Assembly (NCBI RefSeq): GCF_914767665.1
Contig: NC_059506.1
Span: 23,413,825-23,477,824, forward strand
Reading direction: 5' to 3'
Length of the DNA stretch: 64,000 nt
Source: Harmonia axyridis
Lineage: Eukaryota; Arthropoda; Insecta; Coleoptera; Coccinellidae
Part shown: positions 11,395 to 22,348 of the stretch, piece by piece
Position numbering within the stretch: position 1 is the first letter of the stretch
Layout: each line of letters opens with the position of its first letter
Translations under genes and position numbers: made by a program
Notes under the pieces: model-generated
The model's database searches: none
Told to the model about the DNA's origin: nothing
Seen by the model: the letters and a program-made list of their open reading frames with translations, nothing else

Positions 11395-13840
11395 TATAAG
11401 AGCGCTATCGTATAAAGATGTGTGCATTCAATTGTTCAAAAGGTTTCTCCATATACAAGAAACGGCGCAGTTTATATTCATACCAACACCGTCTACGAAC
11501 GTGCAGTTTTGCAGGTGCGTTGATGCGCGCTTTCATTTATCCTTGTCAGAGACCTGCTTTACCCTTCACGAATCTCGGTTTACTATTCGAAATCGTCTTA
11601 TGTCAGGTCGAATGAAAATAGTCCCCTGAGTGTCACATCAATTTTCTAACATGCAAATGCTAGCTGGAATGTGCGATCCACTTAGGAGTATTAATGATCC
11701 GCCTCTGCTCATTTGGGGGTTTAATGCCCTTAACGACCCTGGGATCTTGTTATGAGAAGCCGAAGAAGATTCAGGGTTGATTTGCCTGAGTATCCACCTG
11801 AACTGATTCGACTTGGAGATTGGGAAATCGTCCAACGTCAGTTTTCTACCATATAACGCTTAGATATTCAAATAAAGTGTGTCAAATTGGGAAGAGAACG
11901 CATGAGGAAATATTACACTGAAATACTTCCTGGACAAATCATTTCTGGTGTCTATGGACCACACTGGCCTATGCGAATCCTCAGAAAGTAATTAAGAAGT
12001 CATAGATGCAACCTATTAGTGTAACCAAAAACGCCCCCGAAGTGGAACAGGAAATATTAAGCCAAGAAGAAAAACCAAATCGGAACATTCTTGTTTCCAA
12101 GACGATTTGCTAAATACCGAGGTTTATTTGAAAGTATTGTTAGCAATAATTTCATAAATTCCAATGGAATTTGTTACCCAGCAATGTAGTCAACACCTTC
12201 AGTGTAAAAATATCAAATTCAAAAATGCATACGATAAAATTTGCTTCTAAAATAAAAATTCGATGGGAGCGAGGATTTTCCTCAATAATTCTTCATACAA
12301 GAATTATTTACGAATTACGTTCATTTTTTGGCACGCTGTATACGCGCTATCGTACAAACGTGTGACATTCAATTTTTCAAAAGGTTTCTCCATATACAAG
12401 AAACGGCGCAGTTTATATCCATACCAACACAGTCCATGAACGTGCAGTTTTGCAGGTGTGTTGATGCGCGATTTCATTTATCCGTGTCAAAGACCTGCTT
12501 TACCCTTCACGCATCTTGGTTTACTATATTCGTAATCGTCTTATGTCAGTTCGAATGAAAATAGTCCCCTGAGTGTCACATCAATTTTCTAACATGCAAA
12601 TGCTAGCTAGAATGTGAGATCCACTTAGGAGTATTAATGATCCGCCTCTGCTCATTTGGGGGGTTTAATGCCCCTAACGACCCTGGGATCTTGTTATGAG
12701 AAGCCGAAGAAGATTCAGGGTTAATTTGCCTGAGTATCCACCTGAACTGATTCGAGTCGGAGCTTGGGGAATCGTCCAACGTCAGTTTTCTACCATATGA
12801 CGCTTGGATATTCAAATAAAGTGTGTCAGATTGGGAAGAGAACGCATGAGGAAATATTACACTCGAATACTTCCTAGACAAGTCATTTCTGGTGTCTATG
12901 GACCTCACTTGCCTACACGAATCATCAGAAAGTAATTAAGAAGTGATAGATGCAACCAATGAGTGTAACCAAAAACGCCCCCGAAGTGAACAGGGAATAT
13001 TAAGCCAATAAAAAAAACCAAATCAGAACATTCTTGTTTCCAAGACGATTTGCTAAATACCGGGGTTTATTTGAGAGTATTGTTAGCAATAATTTCATAA
13101 ATTTCAAAGGAATTTGTTACCGATCAGCAATGTAGTCAACGCCCCCAGTGTAAAAATATCAAATTCAAAAAAGCATACGATAAATTGCTTCTAAAATCAA
13201 AATTCGACGGGAGCGAGGATTTTCCTCAATAATTCTTCATACAGGAATTATTTACGAATTACGTTACTTTTTTGGCACGCTGTGTACGCGCTATCGTACA
13301 AACGTGTGACATTCAATTTTTCAAAAGGTTTCTCCATATACAAGAAACGGCGCAGTTTATATTCATACCAACACAGTCCACGAACGTGCAGTTTTGCAGT
13401 TGCGTTGATGCGCGATTTCATTTATCCGTGTCAGAGACCTGCTTTACCCTTCACGCATCTTGGTTTACTATATTCGAAATCGTCTTATGTCAGGTCGAAT
13501 GAAAATAGTCCCCTGAGTGTCACATCAATTTTCTAACATGCAAATGCTAGCTGGAATGTGCGATCCACTTAGGAGTATTAATGATCCGCCTCTGCTCATT
13601 TGGGGGGTTTAATGCCCCTAACGACCCTGGGATCTTGTTATGAGAAGCCGAAGAAGATTCAGGGTTAATTTGCCTGAATATCCACCTGAACTGATTCGAG
13701 TTGGAGCTTGGGGAATCGTCCAACGTCAGTTTTCTACCATATGACGCTTGGATATTCCAATAAAGTGTGTCAGATTGGGAAGAGAAGTCATAAGGGAATA
13801 TTATACTGGAAAACTCCCTGGACAAATCAGTTCTGGCGAT
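11395..13840. repeat. Tandem array of a 944-bp unit, about 2.6 copies
   Basis: The landmark 'GGTTTCTCCATATACAAGAA' recurs at about 11441, 12385 and 13329, a spacing of 944 bp both times. Copies are nearly identical, with scattered substitutions and small indels, and the third ends near 13840. Each unit carries a minus-strand open frame of 65-101 codons sharing 'SQSDTLYLNIQASYGRKLTL' and 'SNQFRWILRQINPESSSASH'. Conservation at this level reflects recent duplication and does not prove coding. Not recognised as a known element. Confidence 0.85.
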
Positions 13841-14029
13841 GAACTAGCAGCATATGACTTCACCTTTATGATTTCAGTATATCCGAAGAGAAAGTAGCAG
13901 TGGTTTCGATTTTAACGAATACAAACACACTGACGTGAAGACTTTCGCGTAATTATTCTAGGATATTTCGCATGTAGATTTTTTACATAGGCGTTAACTT
14001 TGCTTTCGCCGTTTTTTCCGATATTCGAG

Positions 14030-14640
14030 TCTTCATTGTGAAAAACTTCCATCGCTGACCATTACTTACTCCCATTTTGGGGCAGCGTACGAATCCCGCG
14101 TTGAAAAAACTGGTCATCTTTTGAAGCGATCCACGATTAGATCCAATTTTTTACTTCTTCATAAGACCGGAAGTGCTGGTCAGCCAGGCCGTGTGCCAAT
14201 GATCGAAAAAAGTGATAGTCCGAGGGAGCAACGTCTGGAGAATTCGGCGTGTGGGATACGACTTCATATTTCAACATTTCCAAGTACATATGTGTTGATC
14301 ACTTTCGCAACATGGGGTCGATCATTTTCATGCACTTTATCATTTCTCTCGTTGTATTGCGGCCGTTTGTTTTCCCATGCTCAAACGCATTAATTACATT
14401 CGATAACGATTGCCTGTGATTGTTTTCGTCGTTTTTAACAACTCATAATACATTACGCCGAGGTGGTCCCACCAAATACTGAGCATATCCTTGGCATCTT
14501 AAATATTCGGTTTGGTCGATTACGAGGAAGCATTGCCGGGATATACCCATAATTTTTCGCACTTGGTATTATCGTAATGAACCCATTTTTCGTCTCCAGT
14601 CACAATGCGATACCGAAATCCCTTCCGTCTTAGCTTTGCT
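14030..14640 (-). pseudogene. Mariner (D,D34D) transposase relic
   Basis: Reading the minus strand from the right: 'RIVTGDEKWVHYDNTKCEKL' (first catalytic Asp block), 'WVYPGNASS', then 'YEVVSHTPNSPDVAPSDYHF' (third catalytic Asp block, PD.APSDYH), then 'LAHGLADQHFRSYEEVKNWI' and 'SWIASKDDQFFQRGIRTLPQ' at the C-terminus. Motif order is correct for a mariner, but several frameshifts and stops interrupt it and the N-terminal DNA-binding half is missing. Confidence 0.85.
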
Positions 14641-14649
14641 AGCAGAGGA

Positions 14650-14880
14650 TGACAAATGATTACAATCATGGATTAGACTGAAAAAAGGGCCTGTTGAATT
14701 TTTTTGTTTCATGTTTATAGCACCGAAGAACTTATGAGAACTTGAATTTATAAGACTGCGGTTGCCAGTATCTCAAAATCGATGCCGAAAATACTAATTT
14801 TTTTCTAACTCAAAGGGTTTATGAGATCCCCTCACTAGACAACAGTTTTGGGACAGTTATTCGTGCAATACCCTGTATTT
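14650..14880. repeat. Dispersed repeat, copy 1 of 3
   Basis: Contains 'GAGATCCCCTCACTAGACAA' next to 'TTTTGGGACAG'. The same layout recurs at 29560-29705 (same strand) and, inverted, at 63620-63905. The three copies are diverged, suggesting an old MITE-like family. Confidence 0.6.
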
Positions 14881-15705
14881 ACTTGATCCACCGGAAAAAT
14901 CAAACTTTACATTACCTGTTAAGACAGTCGAAGTGAATGAATAAATAAATATCAAACGTCTTGAACAAATAAATGAATCGAGTTCATTTCTCGCTACTTT
15001 AGCATTCATTCTGAAATATTCGCGATCTCCTGTCAAGTAAGACATAGTGAAACTTCTTGAAATTAGACTTCAAAGAGATCTAATCTTCCCATCGTTTTTA
15101 CAATTCTCTCTCTCTATTTCCGCCTCGCCCGACTTCATGGTAATCCAACGGAGAATAAGCAGAGTCAGATGTGGTTTTAACCTAATCCCTTCGGTGCTTT
15201 TTACCGCTCTTCAGGATGCTGAAACCGTTAGATGGGTAACCTTCAGAAGTATATATGTGTCGAGGAACACGTGTAAAATTTTCGTATGTGTACTTCAAAA
15301 GTGGTTCTTGACGTGCCATGTTATCCAGAGGTGGTAAGTTGATATCCTGAACGTATTCAGAATGTGCAATTTTAGGGTGAAAACCTTTTTCGTTGCTATT
15401 CAAGGATCGAGAATAGGGTCGCTTCCGTGGGCGCTGCATAAAAAGTTGGGAATTCGAATGGAACAGAGCTCAATGCAAGGGATTACTGAATAATTCTGTT
15501 TGAGGAATTCTAATTTCAAGCAGAAAATGTTCCGTTTGTCGAATAATTTGTGGTATTAAAAATGGGAATAATCTGCAGTATCAACAGGAGGAAACGTGTT
15601 TTGCTACAATATTATCCCTAGATTAAAGTATTATCGTTCATAAATAGTTCTAAACTTCGAAATTAACACCAAGATTTGCATCGCCCTTGAGTTGAAGCAC
15701 GTTAA
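14881..15705. other. No gene recognised
   Basis: Short overlapping open frames on both strands (up to 96 codons at 15047-15337), without motifs or splice context. Confidence 0.4.
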
Positions 15706-16634
15706 TAAAGGGTGTTTTTTAGAGCTATAGAACTTTAAATTGCAATAAAACAACGATGGATTATTCGATTGACATGAATTTTATTTATCCGCAAGATAAT
15801 CTTGTGGCATTACATTTCAAATATGATTTGTGGCATACGACCGCCACGGCTAGCTCGGATGTTGTCCAATTTTCGATGAATTTTTCCAACATTTGTGGCC
15901 GTATATCGGCAATAACACGGCGAATGTTGTCTTCCAAATGGTCAAGGGTTTGTGGCTTATCCGCATAGACCAATGACTTTACATAGCCCCACAGAAAGTA
16001 GTCTAGCGGTGTTAAATCACAAGATCTTGGAGGCCAATTCACAGGTCCAAAACGTGAATTAAGGCGGTCACCAAACGTGTATTTCAATGAATCGATTGTG
16101 GCATGAGCTGTGTGACATGTTGCGCCGTCTAGTTCGAACCACAGCTCCTGGAAATCATGCTTGTTCAATTCAGGACTGAAAAAGATAGTAATCATGGCTC
16201 TATACCGATCACCATTGACTGTAACGTTCTGGCCATAATCGTTTTTGAGGAAGTACGAACCAATGATTACACCAGCCCATAAAGCGTACCAAACAGTCAG
16301 TTTTTCTGGATGTAACGGTGTTTCGACATACACTTGAGGATTAGCTTCACTCCAAATGCGGCAGTTTTGTTTGTTGACGTAGCCATTCAACCAGAAGTGC
16401 GCTTCATCACTAAACAAAATAAAATGGACATAGTGCGCGATACGTATTCCGCACAGAACCATTATTTTCGAAATAAAATTGCACTATTCGCAAGCGTTGT
16501 TCAGGCGTGAGTCTATCTACGATGAATTGCCAAACCAAACTGAGAATAAATCACTTGACAGCTGTTAAATCGGTCGCCATCTTGAACAGAAATGCCAACT
16601 TAAAGTTATATACCTCGAAAAACAACACCCTTTA
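15706..16634 (-). mobile_element. Internally deleted Tc1/mariner-superfamily element
   Basis: Both termini are visible. The left end starts AAAGGGTGTTTTTTAGAGCT and the right end is the inverted AAAGGGTGTTGTTTTTCGAG; both continue to ACTTTAA(A/G)TTG, giving about 35-bp inverted repeats. The element is flanked by TA (15706-15707 and 16633-16634), the target duplication of this superfamily. At 929 bp it is shorter than the about 1.3 kb expected. The lost DNA is the middle of the transposase gene (see the coding entry). Confidence 0.88.
15785..16462 (-). pseudogene. Tc1/mariner-superfamily transposase, middle deleted
   Basis: A 225-codon frame with the catalytic half intact: 'FSDEAHFWLNGYVNKQNCRI' (Asp 1), 'LDGATCHTAHATID' (Asp 2), 'WPPRSCDLTPLDYFLWGYVK' (Asp 3, in the 'DLTPLDYF' variant). 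Spacing between Asp 2 and the two candidate third Asp residues is 36 or 41 residues, wider than the 34 of true mariners. Upstream, in another frame, lies the N-terminal 'RLRIVQFYFENNGSVRNTYR' segment. It joins the catalytic part directly, so roughly 100 codons between the helix-turn-helix region and Asp 1 are gone. Not functional. Confidence 0.85.
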
Positions 16635-18005
16635 CATGCACTAGCAAATAGCAATAGCACCTTCAAAGAAAACATAACTGTAATTAGAACCTGAATTCCA
16701 GTTTATGAAATCATGACTATATGCGTCCCTTCGTAATTTCGAAAATTTGGGATCTCTCTGATACAAAAATGATGAAAACAATATATAAGTACTGATTATT
16801 TCTATAATGAACCACAACAATTTTAGTGATATTTTTGTTACCAGAAATGAAGCCGCGACTAGACGTTAAAGGCCTACTTCGATGTCAATAATTCCTGAAT
16901 GGACTATATCAGATATTGCATAAATATCATTGAAATTCTGGGAAGCTTAGCACACGACAATTCCTTTGCATATATTGTACCTGTCACAATCTCAATTTGG
17001 TATTGATATTTGTTTCTCATGATCCCAAAGGGATGACAAAATAGTCAGAAAGAGAATAAAATACGTGACGATTCCAGAGAATATATTCGAAAAATATTTT
17101 GAGTATTGAATGATTTATTGATATAATGAAGATAAGATTTTTCTGAATGAGGGTGAAAGTTTTCAGGGGGTGAATCCTTGCTAAATATTGAAAGAGTTCT
17201 TAGGTCTTTCCTTGGAAAGTTTAAAGTGCAACAAAAGATACTACTGCTTATAATGGATCAGAGTACTGTAGCAGTGAATTTGAGAAGCTCCTTGAAAAAA
17301 ATGGAATAATCCATAAAAAAACAAATACGTACACGCCGGAAAAAGATGGTAAAGTATCAATCGGACATTGATAGCGAATATTAAATGTCTTATGTTTGAT
17401 GAAAACGTAAAGAGGTTGCTGTAGGCATGTAACAAAGCAAACTATATAAGGTACAAATATGTTGGAGCAGGCTTCCTCGAAATTATGCTGCACATTCACT
17501 TCTAAACCGGAACATTCACCATTTTGTCAATTTTAGCTATTCCTATTGAATTAGGTCTGTAAGAAATGTTTCCCATATCAGAATGAATAAGATGGATAGA
17601 ATGTTATGACAAAAATTTGTTTTGAATTTCCTTTCTCCTGAGATTATAGCAACCAGCGATGAGTAAGCCATTTCCCGATAAAATCCTAAAGTCAAACAAG
17701 TAACCTCGATTCGACATCAAAATAACCCCTATTTTTGGTAGGATCCAACACACAGTAGAAATATAAATCCTGTCAACGATCGGTATTCACGTTTTTTCGT
17801 ATTTTGAAAAGTAAAAATAAACAACAAGGGAATTTTCTTGTTGTTTTTTCCTGATATCTGGGAAATGGAATTGAAGAGATCAAATGTGGAAAATGACCGA
17901 ATTTTTCCAGAGTATTGAAAGATAACGTGGTATCGAATAACCGTAATATGAGAGTATGAGGTCATCTGAAATTTTCTACCACTAGAAATGACCATTTGGG
18001 TAGTG
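16635..18005. other. No gene recognised
   Basis: AT-rich, with only short chance frames. Part of 17700-18000 resembles sequence at 5740-5990 in inverted orientation (an 'ACCTCGATTCGAxATxAAAA' phrase and a 'CTGATATCTGGGAAATGGAA' phrase), suggesting an old inverted dispersed repeat. Confidence 0.4.
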
Positions 18006-18568
18006 AAGGGTGTTTTTTTTAGAGCTATAGAACTTTAAATTGCGATAAAACAACGATGGATTATTCGATTGACATAAATTTTATTTATCCGCAAGATAAT
18101 CTTGTGGCATTACATTTTAAATATGATTTCTGGCATATGACCGCCACGGCTGGCTCGGATGTAGTCCAATCTGGACGTCCAATTTTCGATGACTTTTTTC
18201 AACATTTGTGGCCGTATATCGGCAATAACACGGCGAATATTGTCAAGGGTTTGTGGCTTATACGCATAGACCAATGACTTTACATAGCCCCACAGAAAGT
18301 AGTCTAGCGGTGTTAAATCACAAGATCTTGGAGGCCAAGTCACAGGTCCAGAAAGTGAAATTAGGCGGTCACCAAACGTGTCTTTCAATAAATCGATTGT
18401 GGCACGAGCTATGTGACATGTTGGGCCGTTTTGTTGGAACGACAGCTCCTGGACATGATGGTTGTTCCATTCAGGAATGAAAAAGTTAGTAATCATGGCT
18501 CTATTCCGATCACCATTGACTGTAACGTTCTGGCCATCATCGTTTTTGAAGAAGTACGGACCAATGAT
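18006..18568 (-). mobile_element. Truncated second copy of the Tc1/mariner element
   Basis: It begins with the same GAAGGGTGTTTTTTTTAGAGC terminus and matches the transposase 3' half of the element at 15706-16634 with scattered differences. 'WPPRSCDLTPLDYFLWGYVK' is present on the minus strand within the 128-codon frame at 18110-18496. A small deletion after 'PQTLD' removes 'HLED' relative to the first copy. Unlike the first copy it still encodes the 'GHMPEIIFKM' C-terminus. It ends abruptly at 18568, where the inverted-repeat element begins. Confidence 0.85.
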
Positions 18569-19326
18569 CCTCAGAGGAAAGAAAAGATAGAGGTGCCCTT
18601 AGAAGTAAATAGCGTTGTATTGTAATCATTTGCAACAGCATGATGATAAAGTGAGATAGGACAACAATAAATCTGCAAAATTGACAACTAGAGGGGCGGT
18701 AAACATTTCAGTGGCGTAGTCAATGGTTCTCTTACTGCCTCTTATTAAGTTTTCGGTGCTGAAATGTTCGGAACAAACATATGCATATTTCGGCAAATTG
18801 TTCATTTGCAATATTAATACGTGGCACAATATTTTGCTAATTCTCTATTTGAAGGAAACCTACAAATGTTGAATTAAGTTTTCGATATCTCACAAATACT
18901 ACGCCATAGACGAGATATATTCTACGCCTATGGACTCAAAACGTGAACTAACCTATGATAGGTTAGGTTTTCATTTCCGATGTTTTACACACTATACATA
19001 TTTTTCGAGTATTTACCATGATTAAAATTAACAATATGTAACTTAAAATTCACAAACTTTGTATGAAATAACGCCGATTACAAACGTGAAACTAAAATGA
19101 ACAGTTACCCCTTAACGCACCTCTAGTTGACACTTGCAATAACAACAACAGAACCGTGTTGCCAAATCCTCAGAATATTCGCAAAACATCTATGCCACAG
19201 AACGGAGAAAAGATTACTTCTTCCTCAGAATGGCAACGCAGTACATTATAAGTGTTTGTAAACAAAAATGTTATAGCGATGTCAACAAATGCTATAAGGC
19301 ACCTCTTTCTTTTCTTTCCTCTGAGG
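18569..19326. mobile_element. Inverted-repeat element with a THAP-domain fragment
   Basis: The ends are inverted copies of CCTCAGAGGAAAGAAAAG, followed by A(T/A)AGAGGTGCC: roughly 29 bp with one mismatch. The 758-bp interior carries a minus-strand frame (18626-18829) with 'LPKYAYVCSEHFSTENLIRG', which fits the C-x2-H half of a THAP zinc finger as found in P-element-type transposases. No target duplication is visible, and the left neighbour (a truncated transposon) does not resume on the right, so the insertion was followed by rearrangement. Confidence 0.65.
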
Positions 19327-20188
19327 TTAGTTCTTAGTCCTTAGGTATAAGGCATAAACGACCTCATTGATTTATTAGTGTTCAATTCTTAGTTCTAAGG
19401 TTTAGTCTTAGTCCTTAGTTCTTAGGAACGGTGCATAAACCCACCATAAATAAACAAAATTCATCATCAGATTTTGAAGATATGACATTTCAACTACAAA
19501 AATTTGAAGAAACACAGAAATGTTCAATGACACACTACTAATTCCGAAAAGAAGTAGATAGTTTGTAACATAAAGGTTTTCAGATTGTAAATCTCTCCTA
19601 TGAATATTCCTTTATTCTGATGATGATTCAGAAATGGTATTTTCTTTATTTTCGAACTTATAGAAAGGTTTTCTGTTATCATTTTTGGATAGTAGGTATC
19701 AACCTAACTAAAGGTTCTCAGAACGTAAATTTGGGGTCTGACGTCTAAGAAATAAGTAGGTACCTGGTTTTTGAAAGAACAATGCCAAGAAAGTTCAATA
19801 AAAATGATTTTTAGTTGAAGGGAAACCAAAATTTTAAATATTCAGCACAAATTGTCTATATAAATATTACAAGAGAGCTCCATCAAACATTTTTCGAAAA
19901 TTCTTCTTCGAGTCCACATATTTTGTGAATTTCGTACTTCTATACGTACTTGTAATCAAAATGAGCAATAGTGTAAGAATAACGGAAGTCCACAGGTGAG
20001 TTTTTATTATCTCTACTGTAGTCAAAATTTTCGAACAATTAAGCCACTTTTTTGAATAACTTTTTATAGAAATAAAAATTAATACCACGAAATAAATGAA
20101 ACATCAAATATTCCTTTCATGAATGAGTATCTAAACATTGTATGTATTCGATATCATGTAATTATAATTATCATTTATATTTTTGTAG
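19327..20188. other. Upstream flank of gene E; first exon not found
   Basis: Contains 'TTAGTTCTTAGTCCTTAGG' repeats at 19328-19430. I could not identify a convincing start exon or signal peptide for the downstream spliced gene. One candidate is the short ATG segment at about 20119 that precedes GTATGT, but its phase does not fit. Confidence 0.4.
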
Positions 20189-20335
20189 AACTTTGAGAAG
20201 AACTAGATCTGTTCCGATTTCAAGGATTGTGTTACCGCAACAAAATATAAATAATATTTCACTGAATGGTGGAGTGAATATATCAGCTTATAATACAATG
20301 AGAATAAATATTGGTCATGTAAGAAATGGAGGAAG
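20189..20335 (+). CDS. Gene E, repeated exon copy 1 (unrecognised protein)
   Basis: A 147-bp exon between TTTTTGTAG and AAG|GTAAG. With one leading and two trailing bases it is a phase 2-2 exon of 49 codons, open throughout. It encodes 'TLRRTRSVPISRIVLPQQN' followed by 'NNISLNGGVNIS' and ends in an Arg codon split by the intron. It is a paralogue of the next two exons. The product is not recognised. It is basic and Asn/Ser-rich, with no cysteines and no predicted membrane segment. Confidence 0.7.
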
Positions 20336-20413
20336 GTAAGAACAAAATTTAAATTGTATTGTGTTCATTATTCTTGAATGATCATATTACTATGTGTACT
20401 TATATTTTTATAG

Positions 20414-20560
20414 GCCTGCCAGAAGATCAAGATCTGCTCCAAGTTCAAGGATTGAGTTATCAATGCAAAATAGAAATAATATTTCACTAAATCGTGGCGT
20501 AAATATGTTATCTGCTAATAATACCAGGACAGCAATTAGTAATGTAGGAAATGGAATGAG
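20414..20560 (+). CDS. Gene E, repeated exon copy 2
   Basis: Another 147-bp phase 2-2 exon, from ATAG|G to ATGAG|GTAAG. It encodes 'PARRSRSAPSSRIELSMQNR', then 'NNISLNRGVN', matching copy 1 at about half of positions, including R-R-x-R-x-x, S-R-I and N-N-I-S-L-N. It sits 78 bp after copy 1. Same length, phase and splice sites indicate tandem exon duplication with coding constraint. Confidence 0.75.
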
Positions 20561-20818
20561 GTAAGAATGAAATCTGAATTATACACACCGGCAAAATTAG
20601 AGTAACGGACAAAATCTCAACGCAGATTCTAGTTCATTTTCTCTTGAACGATTTGACCGATTTTATAAATTTTTTTAAAATGGTATTTTGATTCTTCAGG
20701 AGCATAACTGTTGAGATGCCGACCTCATTTATTTTTTTTATATACAGTGGTAAACAAAAAAAAATTGAAAGTAAGTAATTGAATTATCATATTATAATGT
20801 GCATTTATATTTTTGTAG

Positions 20819-20956
20819 GCCTTCAAGAAGAACTAGATATGCTTCTTGTTCGAGGTTAGATTTACCGATGCAAAATAGAACTAATATTTCACTGAATCGT
20901 AGTGTTAATTTAGTTGCTAATAAAACAAGGAGAACAATTGATACAAATGGAATGAG
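20819..20956 (+). CDS. Gene E, repeated exon copy 3
   Basis: A 138-bp phase 2-2 exon (46 codons) from TTTTTGTAG|G to ATGAG|GTAAG. It encodes 'PSRRTRYASCSRLDLPMQNR', then 'TNISLNRSVNLVANKTRR'. It is three codons shorter than copies 1 and 2, through in-frame loss near the end, which argues for purifying selection on frame. Confidence 0.75.
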
Positions 20957-21975
20957 GTAAGAAAAAAAACTGAATTTGAAAATTTTCGTCTAGGATAGGA
21001 AATATATATTTCAGAAATGTTTTTACTCCATCGAAAATCGTTTAACAATTCAGTCTATCAAGGGTCTTATAATGGCATATCGGCATCCTAAGATTGCATT
21101 GATCGAGTACTTTTGAAAGAAAAATTCGCTATGAATATTAAACCGCTGAAAAACAGAATATTATGTGGATAAAAGATATTGTTTTCATTCCATCTGGTTA
21201 AAAAACTCTACATAATATGCTAGGTAGATATGCTCTCAATCATTCATTCGATTGAGTTGCTTCAATATGGATGAACTCATTCAATCCAAATATTTCTGCA
21301 CTTAATTTTTGTTGTACTCTTTGAATCTGCGTTTAATTTTGTAAATTTGATTTTGTTACATCAGTTGGTGAGTTTTCATTTTTGTTACCTTCTATGAATT
21401 TTTGTTTAATATTAGTTGGTGATATCAACTTTGTTCTATATAATATTTTGGTCTTATAATTGGGTGTATCTCATGTTTGGACAAATGAACTTTATTATTA
21501 TTATTCTTATAATTATTATCAAATAATAATAATAAAATCGAAATAATAATCGATAATTCAATAACACATATTTTGAAAATTCAATAATTTTCCACTACAA
21601 AAAGTACTCTTCTCTTTTTTTTTATTGGATACAAGGATGCAAATCGATTCGAAAACTTCATCATACAGATTCATCAAAATTGAAAAATTTCAAGGTTTCT
21701 ACCTATAAAGTATAATTAAAAATACATTAAATCTTGAGCGTCTGACTTTTGAAGGTCTTATTTTCAGTAAGAAAAATTTGTCAACTTGACCCAAAATGTT
21801 CAGTCAGAAATGTTATGATTCACCATTGATTCTGGAACGTCCTGTATATTCGATATAAAATAATTTCATCATGATTACTCCAGACTTCATGCATTTTCTG
21901 TCTAATAATTACATTATCAGTATTTCTCGCTTTTCCTAATATTTGTCTAAAATATATGCCGAAATATTTTTACAG
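20957..21975. other. Gene E intron with retroelement-like tail and duplicated segment
   Basis: Includes an ATT-rich tract at 21488-21535 resembling a non-LTR tail. The segment from about 21620 to the next exon is duplicated at 39960-40338, upstream of the exon 4 paralogue, so intron and exon were copied together. Confidence 0.55.
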
Positions 21976-22083
21976 GTTGCAATATGCTTCTGGTTCAGAA
22001 AACCAGCGAAGGCTTCTTCAAAGGCTGGCTGTTCTGAATCAGCGGATAACTGAAGCGGAAGAGTATATGAGGATGTTAAGACG
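21976..22083 (+). CDS. Gene E, helical exon
   Basis: A 108-bp phase 2-2 exon (36 codons) from TTTTTACAG|G to AGACG|GTAAG. It encodes 'LQYASGSENQRRLLQRLAVL', then 'NQRITEAEEYMRMLRR'. The spacing of Leu/Val/Ile with Gln/Glu/Arg suggests an amphipathic helix or short coiled coil. Two further copies lie at 40339-40449 and 40575-40679. Confidence 0.75.
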
Positions 22084-22279
22084 GTAAGAATGTAACATAT
22101 TTTCACTCGATAATTTTTTTTTTTTGTAAAGTCAATCCAAGATATAGATGGATTGATTTGTTTGAAAACAATTTATAAGTATATCGAAATTGTATTGGAA
22201 TCATTCGGAGAAAAAAATGTCAAACCTCTCCTCAAATTTTAACAGTTTACTTTTTGAAATGTACAAAAGCCCTTTACAG

Positions 22280-22348
22280 TTCCGAGATACAGGGTGTTGA
22301 TAGAAGAAAAAGCTTCCGAGATACAGGGTGTTGATAGAAGAAAAAGCT
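22280..22348. repeat. Two perfect tandem 34-bp units
   Basis: 'TTCCGAGATACAGGGTGTTG' plus 'ATAGAAGAAAAAGC' occurs twice head to tail inside a gene E intron. The 'ACAGGGTGTT' phrase is shared with dispersed repeats in the window. Confidence 0.85.

Noticed and set aside
12603..12908. 101-codon minus-strand frame as a confirmed gene
   Set aside because: It lies in a 944-bp tandem repeat. Other copies shorten or change the start, and no family is recognised, so it is reported only as part of the repeat.
19867..20088. Minus-strand 73-codon frame with a hydrophobic stretch
   Set aside because: AT-rich DNA easily yields Leu/Ile-rich frames. No start context, neighbours or conservation within the window.
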